Positions 61,262-64,000 of a DNA stretch of 64,000 nucleotides are shown here, piece by piece. The notes beneath the pieces are model-generated. The model saw only the letters and a program-made list of their open reading frames with translations. It was not told the DNA's origin and searched no databases. Each line of letters begins with the position of its first letter. Position 1 is the stretch's first letter. Source of the stretch: Rhizosaccharibacter radicis. Lineage in GTDB: Bacteria; Pseudomonadota; Alphaproteobacteria; Acetobacterales; Acetobacteraceae. The stretch is from assembly GCA_024508355.1 (NCBI GenBank), contig JAMZEJ010000009.1:160052-224051 (forward strand). The letters are read 5' to 3'. A program made the position numbers and the translations under genes.

Positions 61262-63715
61262 TCAACGCCCGGCGATGATGTCCCGGATGCGGCCCGCGAG
61301 CGCGTCCATCGCGAACGGCTTCGTCATCACGTGCATCCCGGGCTCAAGCTGCCGGTCGCCGATCACCATGGTCTCGGCGTAACCGGTGATGAACAGCACC
61401 TTCAGGTCCGGCCGGACGATGCGTGCGGCATCGACCATCTGTCGCCCGTTCATGCCGCCGGGAAGGCCCACGTCGGTGACCAGGAGGTCGATCCGGCCGG
61501 CCGCCTGGAGGATGCGCAGACCCGAGGCTCCGTCCGCCGCCTCGGTGGCGGCGTAGCCCAGATCGTTGAGCACCTCGCAGACCAGCATGCGGATGGTCGG
61601 CTCGTCGTCGACCACCAGCACCCGCTCGCCGTAGCGCGTGCGGGGGCCCTCCACGATCGCCGGGACGATCTCCGCGGCCTCCGCCTCGCCGGGATGACGC
61701 GGCAGATACAGGCATACGGTGGTGCCCGCGCCGGGCACACTGTGGATGCGCGCCTGGCCACCGGACTGGCGGACGAAACCGTAGATCATGCTGAGGCCAA
61801 GGCCGGTACCCTCGCCCAGCGGCTTGGTGGTGAAGAAGGGATCGAACGCCTTGGCCAGCACGTCGGGCGACATGCCGGTGCCGGTATCGGCGACCTGCAG
61901 CGCCACGTATTCGCCGGGCGGCAGGTCGTGTTCGCGTGCGTCGGCCTCGTCCAGGAAGCAGTTGCGGGTCTCGATCGAGAGGCGGCCGCCCTCGGGCATG
62001 GCGTCGCGGGCGTTGATGCACAGGTTCAGCAGCGCGTTCTCGAGCTGGTTTGGATCTACCAGCACCGCCCACAACCCACTGGTCGCCGCGACGTGGATAT
62101 CCGCCGCCGGCCCGACCGTGCGTCGGATCAGATCCTCCATCCCACGCACCAGCCGGTCGATGTCGGTGGGCCTGGGATCGAGCGTCTGCCGCCGCGAGAA
62201 GGCCAGCAGCCGGTGGGTGAGCGCTGCGGCACGCCTGGCGGCGGTCTGCGCGGCACCGACATAGCGGTCGAGATCCCGCAGGCGGCCCTGTGCCACCCTC
62301 ATGCCGAGCAGTTCCAGACTGCCGACGATCCCGGTGAGCAGGTTGTTGAAGTCGTGCGCGAGACCGCCGGTAAGCTGTCCCACCGCTTCCATCTTCTGCG
62401 ACTGGCGGAGCTGTTCCTCGGCCCGCATCAGGTCGGCGGTGCGCTCGAGGATGCGTTGTTCGAGCGTCTCGTTGAGCGCGCGCAACGCGGCGGCTGCCCG
62501 ATCGCGCTCGGCTTCCATCGCGCGCCGTTCTTCGACATCGAGCAGAACGCCGGGAAAGCTGGTCGGCGTCCCATCGGGGGCGTGCTCGACCCGGCCGTTC
62601 GCCTCGATCCAGTAGTAACGCCCGTCGAGACGCCGTACCCGGTACTGGTGGGCATAAGCGCCGCCGCGCCCGATCCCGTCCGCGATCGCCGCCCGCAGCC
62701 CCTCGACATCATCGGGATGGACCGTGGCGATGACCTGCTCGAGGCTGAGCCCGACCCGGCCCAGCGACGGGTCGAGTCCGAAGGTGCGGGCGAACGCCTC
62801 GTCCACCGTGAAGCGGTCGGTCGGCAGGTCCCAGAACCAGGTGCCGATGATGGCGCCCGCTTCGAGCGCCAACTGCACGCGCTCGGCATTCTCCCGCACC
62901 AGGGCCCCGCTGGCACGCAGCGCGGTCTCGGCCCGATGCCGGGCGGTGACGTCGCGGAACAGCACCGAGACCTGCCGCCGGCTGGCGGGTTCGAGACGCG
63001 CGGCCGACACCTCGATGCGGCGGCCGACCTTCAGGAACTCCCGTTCGAATCGGATAGGCGACCCGGTGCGAAGCACGCCACCATATAGCTCGATCCAGCC
63101 ATCGGCCTCGTCAGGCACCAACTCGCGCAGCGTCTGCCCGACGATGTTGCGGATGCCCGTGTGACGCTCGTAGCCGGCATTGGCCTCGACATGGACATAG
63201 TCGCTGGCCGGCCCGTGCGGACCATCGAAGAACTCGATGATGCAGAAGCCATCGTCGATGGCATCGAACAGCGCACGATAGCGCTCCTCGCTGAGCGTCA
63301 GCGCGTTCGCGGCCCGCTTCTGGTCGGTGACGTCACGGACCACGCCGAAGAGCTGACGGGGGTGGCCTTGTGCATCACGTCGGAGCCGGCCCTGGCGGGC
63401 AATCCAGCGAAGCTCACCGGTATCGGCGCGGCGGATGCAATATTCCTGTTCCGGCGCCGTTTCGGCCGCGCGTGCTGGCGTCTCAGGCAGGAAAGGAGGA
63501 TCGCCGCCGACAAACAGATCGGCGAGCTCTGCCAGCGGCAACAGGTCCCGCACCGGAAGCCCGTGGAGGCGGCAGAATTCCGGCGTGACCCGGAGAATTT
63601 CGCCCGGACCATCGCTGGAGAACATGCCGATGCCGTGGCCATCCGGAGCGCTCGGGAACGCCGGACCATTGCCTGGAAGCGGAGTTAGCGGACGATCCCG
63701 TTCGGTGTCGCTCAC
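61262..63715 (-). CDS. Hybrid sensor histidine kinase with PAS domains and receiver
   Basis: About 817 residues. Order: three PAS/PAC units (ending FGVVRDVTDQKR, VLFRDVTARHR, GVLLDVEERR), a coiled linker, HisKA with phospho-acceptor His in GLAHDFNNLLTGIVGSLEL, HATPase (NLCINARDAMPEGG, DTGTGM, GTGLGLSMIYGFV), and a C-terminal receiver (LVVDDEPTIRMLV, LLVTDVGLPG, FITGYAE). No membrane segment, so a cytosolic sensor is likely. The start is GTG 63715; an in-frame TTG at 63808 would add 31 low-complexity residues. No response regulator follows, so the partner is elsewhere. Confidence 0.92.
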   Translation of the reverse strand: MSDTERDRPLTPLPGNGPAFPSAPDGHGIGMFSSDGPGEILRVTPEFCRLHGLPVRDLLPLAELADLFVGGDPPFLPETPARAAETAPEQEYCIRRADTGELRWIARQGRLRRDAQGHPRQLFGVVRDVTDQKRAANALTLSEERYRALFDAIDDGFCIIEFFDGPHGPASDYVHVEANAGYERHTGIRNIVGQTLRELVPDEADGWIELYGGVLRTGSPIRFEREFLKVGRRIEVSAARLEPASRRQVSVLFRDVTARHRAETALRASGALVRENAERVQLALEAGAIIGTWFWDLPTDRFTVDEAFARTFGLDPSLGRVGLSLEQVIATVHPDDVEGLRAAIADGIGRGGAYAHQYRVRRLDGRYYWIEANGRVEHAPDGTPTSFPGVLLDVEERRAMEAERDRAAAALRALNETLEQRILERTADLMRAEEQLRQSQKMEAVGQLTGGLAHDFNNLLTGIVGSLELLGMRVAQGRLRDLDRYVGAAQTAARRAAALTHRLLAFSRRQTLDPRPTDIDRLVRGMEDLIRRTVGPAADIHVAATSGLWAVLVDPNQLENALLNLCINARDAMPEGGRLSIETRNCFLDEADAREHDLPPGEYVALQVADTGTGMSPDVLAKAFDPFFTTKPLGEGTGLGLSMIYGFVRQSGGQARIHSVPGAGTTVCLYLPRHPGEAEAAEIVPAIVEGPRTRYGERVLVVDDEPTIRMLVCEVLNDLGYAATEAADGASGLRILQAAGRIDLLVTDVGLPGGMNGRQMVDAARIVRPDLKVLFITGYAETMVIGDRQLEPGMHVMTKPFAMDALAGRIRDIIAGR

Positions 63716-64000
63716 CAGGCGCTCGCCGGCGGTGGCGGCGATGCGCGGGGGGAACGGGAGACTATCGGCACGATCCGGCCGGCGAGGATGAGGGCCGGAA
63801 ACGTACAACCAGGACGAGATGGAAGAAGGACGATCCCGGTTCGGTGCATATCTGTCCCATGCCTGTGCCTGCTCGGCCGGTCAAGCGATGGGCGGGCTGG
63901 GGCGTGGGCGAGCGGCCTTTGAAGGCCCGCTTCCGCCCTGCGTGACGCTTCCTGTTGATTGGAGCGTCGCTCTTTAGGTTCGGTATATAATATTATTTCG
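63716..64000. other. Window end without a supportable gene
   Basis: Upstream region of the sensor kinase. The last 40 bases are notably AT-rich for this genome (TATATAATATTATTT), which may mark a promoter or the start of a different segment; the window ends here. Confidence 0.4.

Noticed and set aside
1..64000. CRISPR array or other regularly spaced repeats
   Set aside because: No set of equal direct repeats with unique spacers was seen; only short coding repeats occur.

Overview
The window is very GC-rich alphaproteobacterial chromosome, most likely Acetobacteraceae (Rhodospirillales). This rests on the gene complement (lapA-pyrF-trpF order, secB, YggT, MlaA, DUF1003, M20 peptidase), strong third-position G/C bias, purine-rich ribosome sites and a few TTG/GTG starts. 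Genes stand on both strands in short operons. There is one tRNA, no rRNA, no CRISPR array and no intact mobile element. Because of the GC content, long open frames run antisense to most real genes; genes were chosen by recognisable protein families, ribosome sites and lack of overlap.

Region by region. 1-11.8 kb is housekeeping: trpF (cut by the window edge), pyrF and a lapA-like gene; small unknown proteins; a Fic-fold protein that has lost its catalytic motif; secB; an M20 peptidase; a coiled-coil protein; mtnB; ltaE; folD; a ferritin-like stress protein. 11.9-17.2 kb is a phosphonate locus: phosphonopyruvate decarboxylase, a lipoprotein, a PEP mutase fused to a nucleotidyltransferase, a free nucleotidyltransferase and a PhyH dioxygenase. 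17.4-33 kb is mixed: mlaA, an FAD/NAD(P)-binding protein, a DUF2142 membrane protein coupled to a family 2 glycosyltransferase, YggT, tRNA-Ala(CGC), a LysR/MFS divergent pair, DUF1003, a glutamine amidotransferase, an Fsr-like exporter, two tandem 48-54 aa membrane proteins and an aldo/keto reductase.

32.9-43.7 kb is a complete sugar or polyol uptake and breakdown unit. A SorC-type regulator faces an operon of bifunctional aldolase/dehydrogenase, Tat-exported binding protein, two permeases, a small membrane protein, two unequal ABC ATPases, a PfkB kinase and a HAD phosphatase. Inverted repeats lie between the regulator and the operon. The ATPase pair resembles the GlpS/GlpT glycerol transporter type.

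44.6-60.9 kb holds a diguanylate cyclase and then what I consider the most interesting part: a glycan-modification locus. Two paralogous WsaF-like glycosyltransferases with N-terminal repeats flank a GT61-TPR protein, two left-handed beta-helix acyltransferases, a MaoC-SDR fusion, an acyl carrier protein, an FkbH-type HAD protein and a TPR protein with a conserved C-terminal domain of unknown function. Together they look able to build a carrier-bound acyl (possibly glyceryl-derived) group and place it on a surface glycan. 61.3-63.7 kb is a PAS-rich hybrid sensor kinase; the last ~290 bases show no gene.
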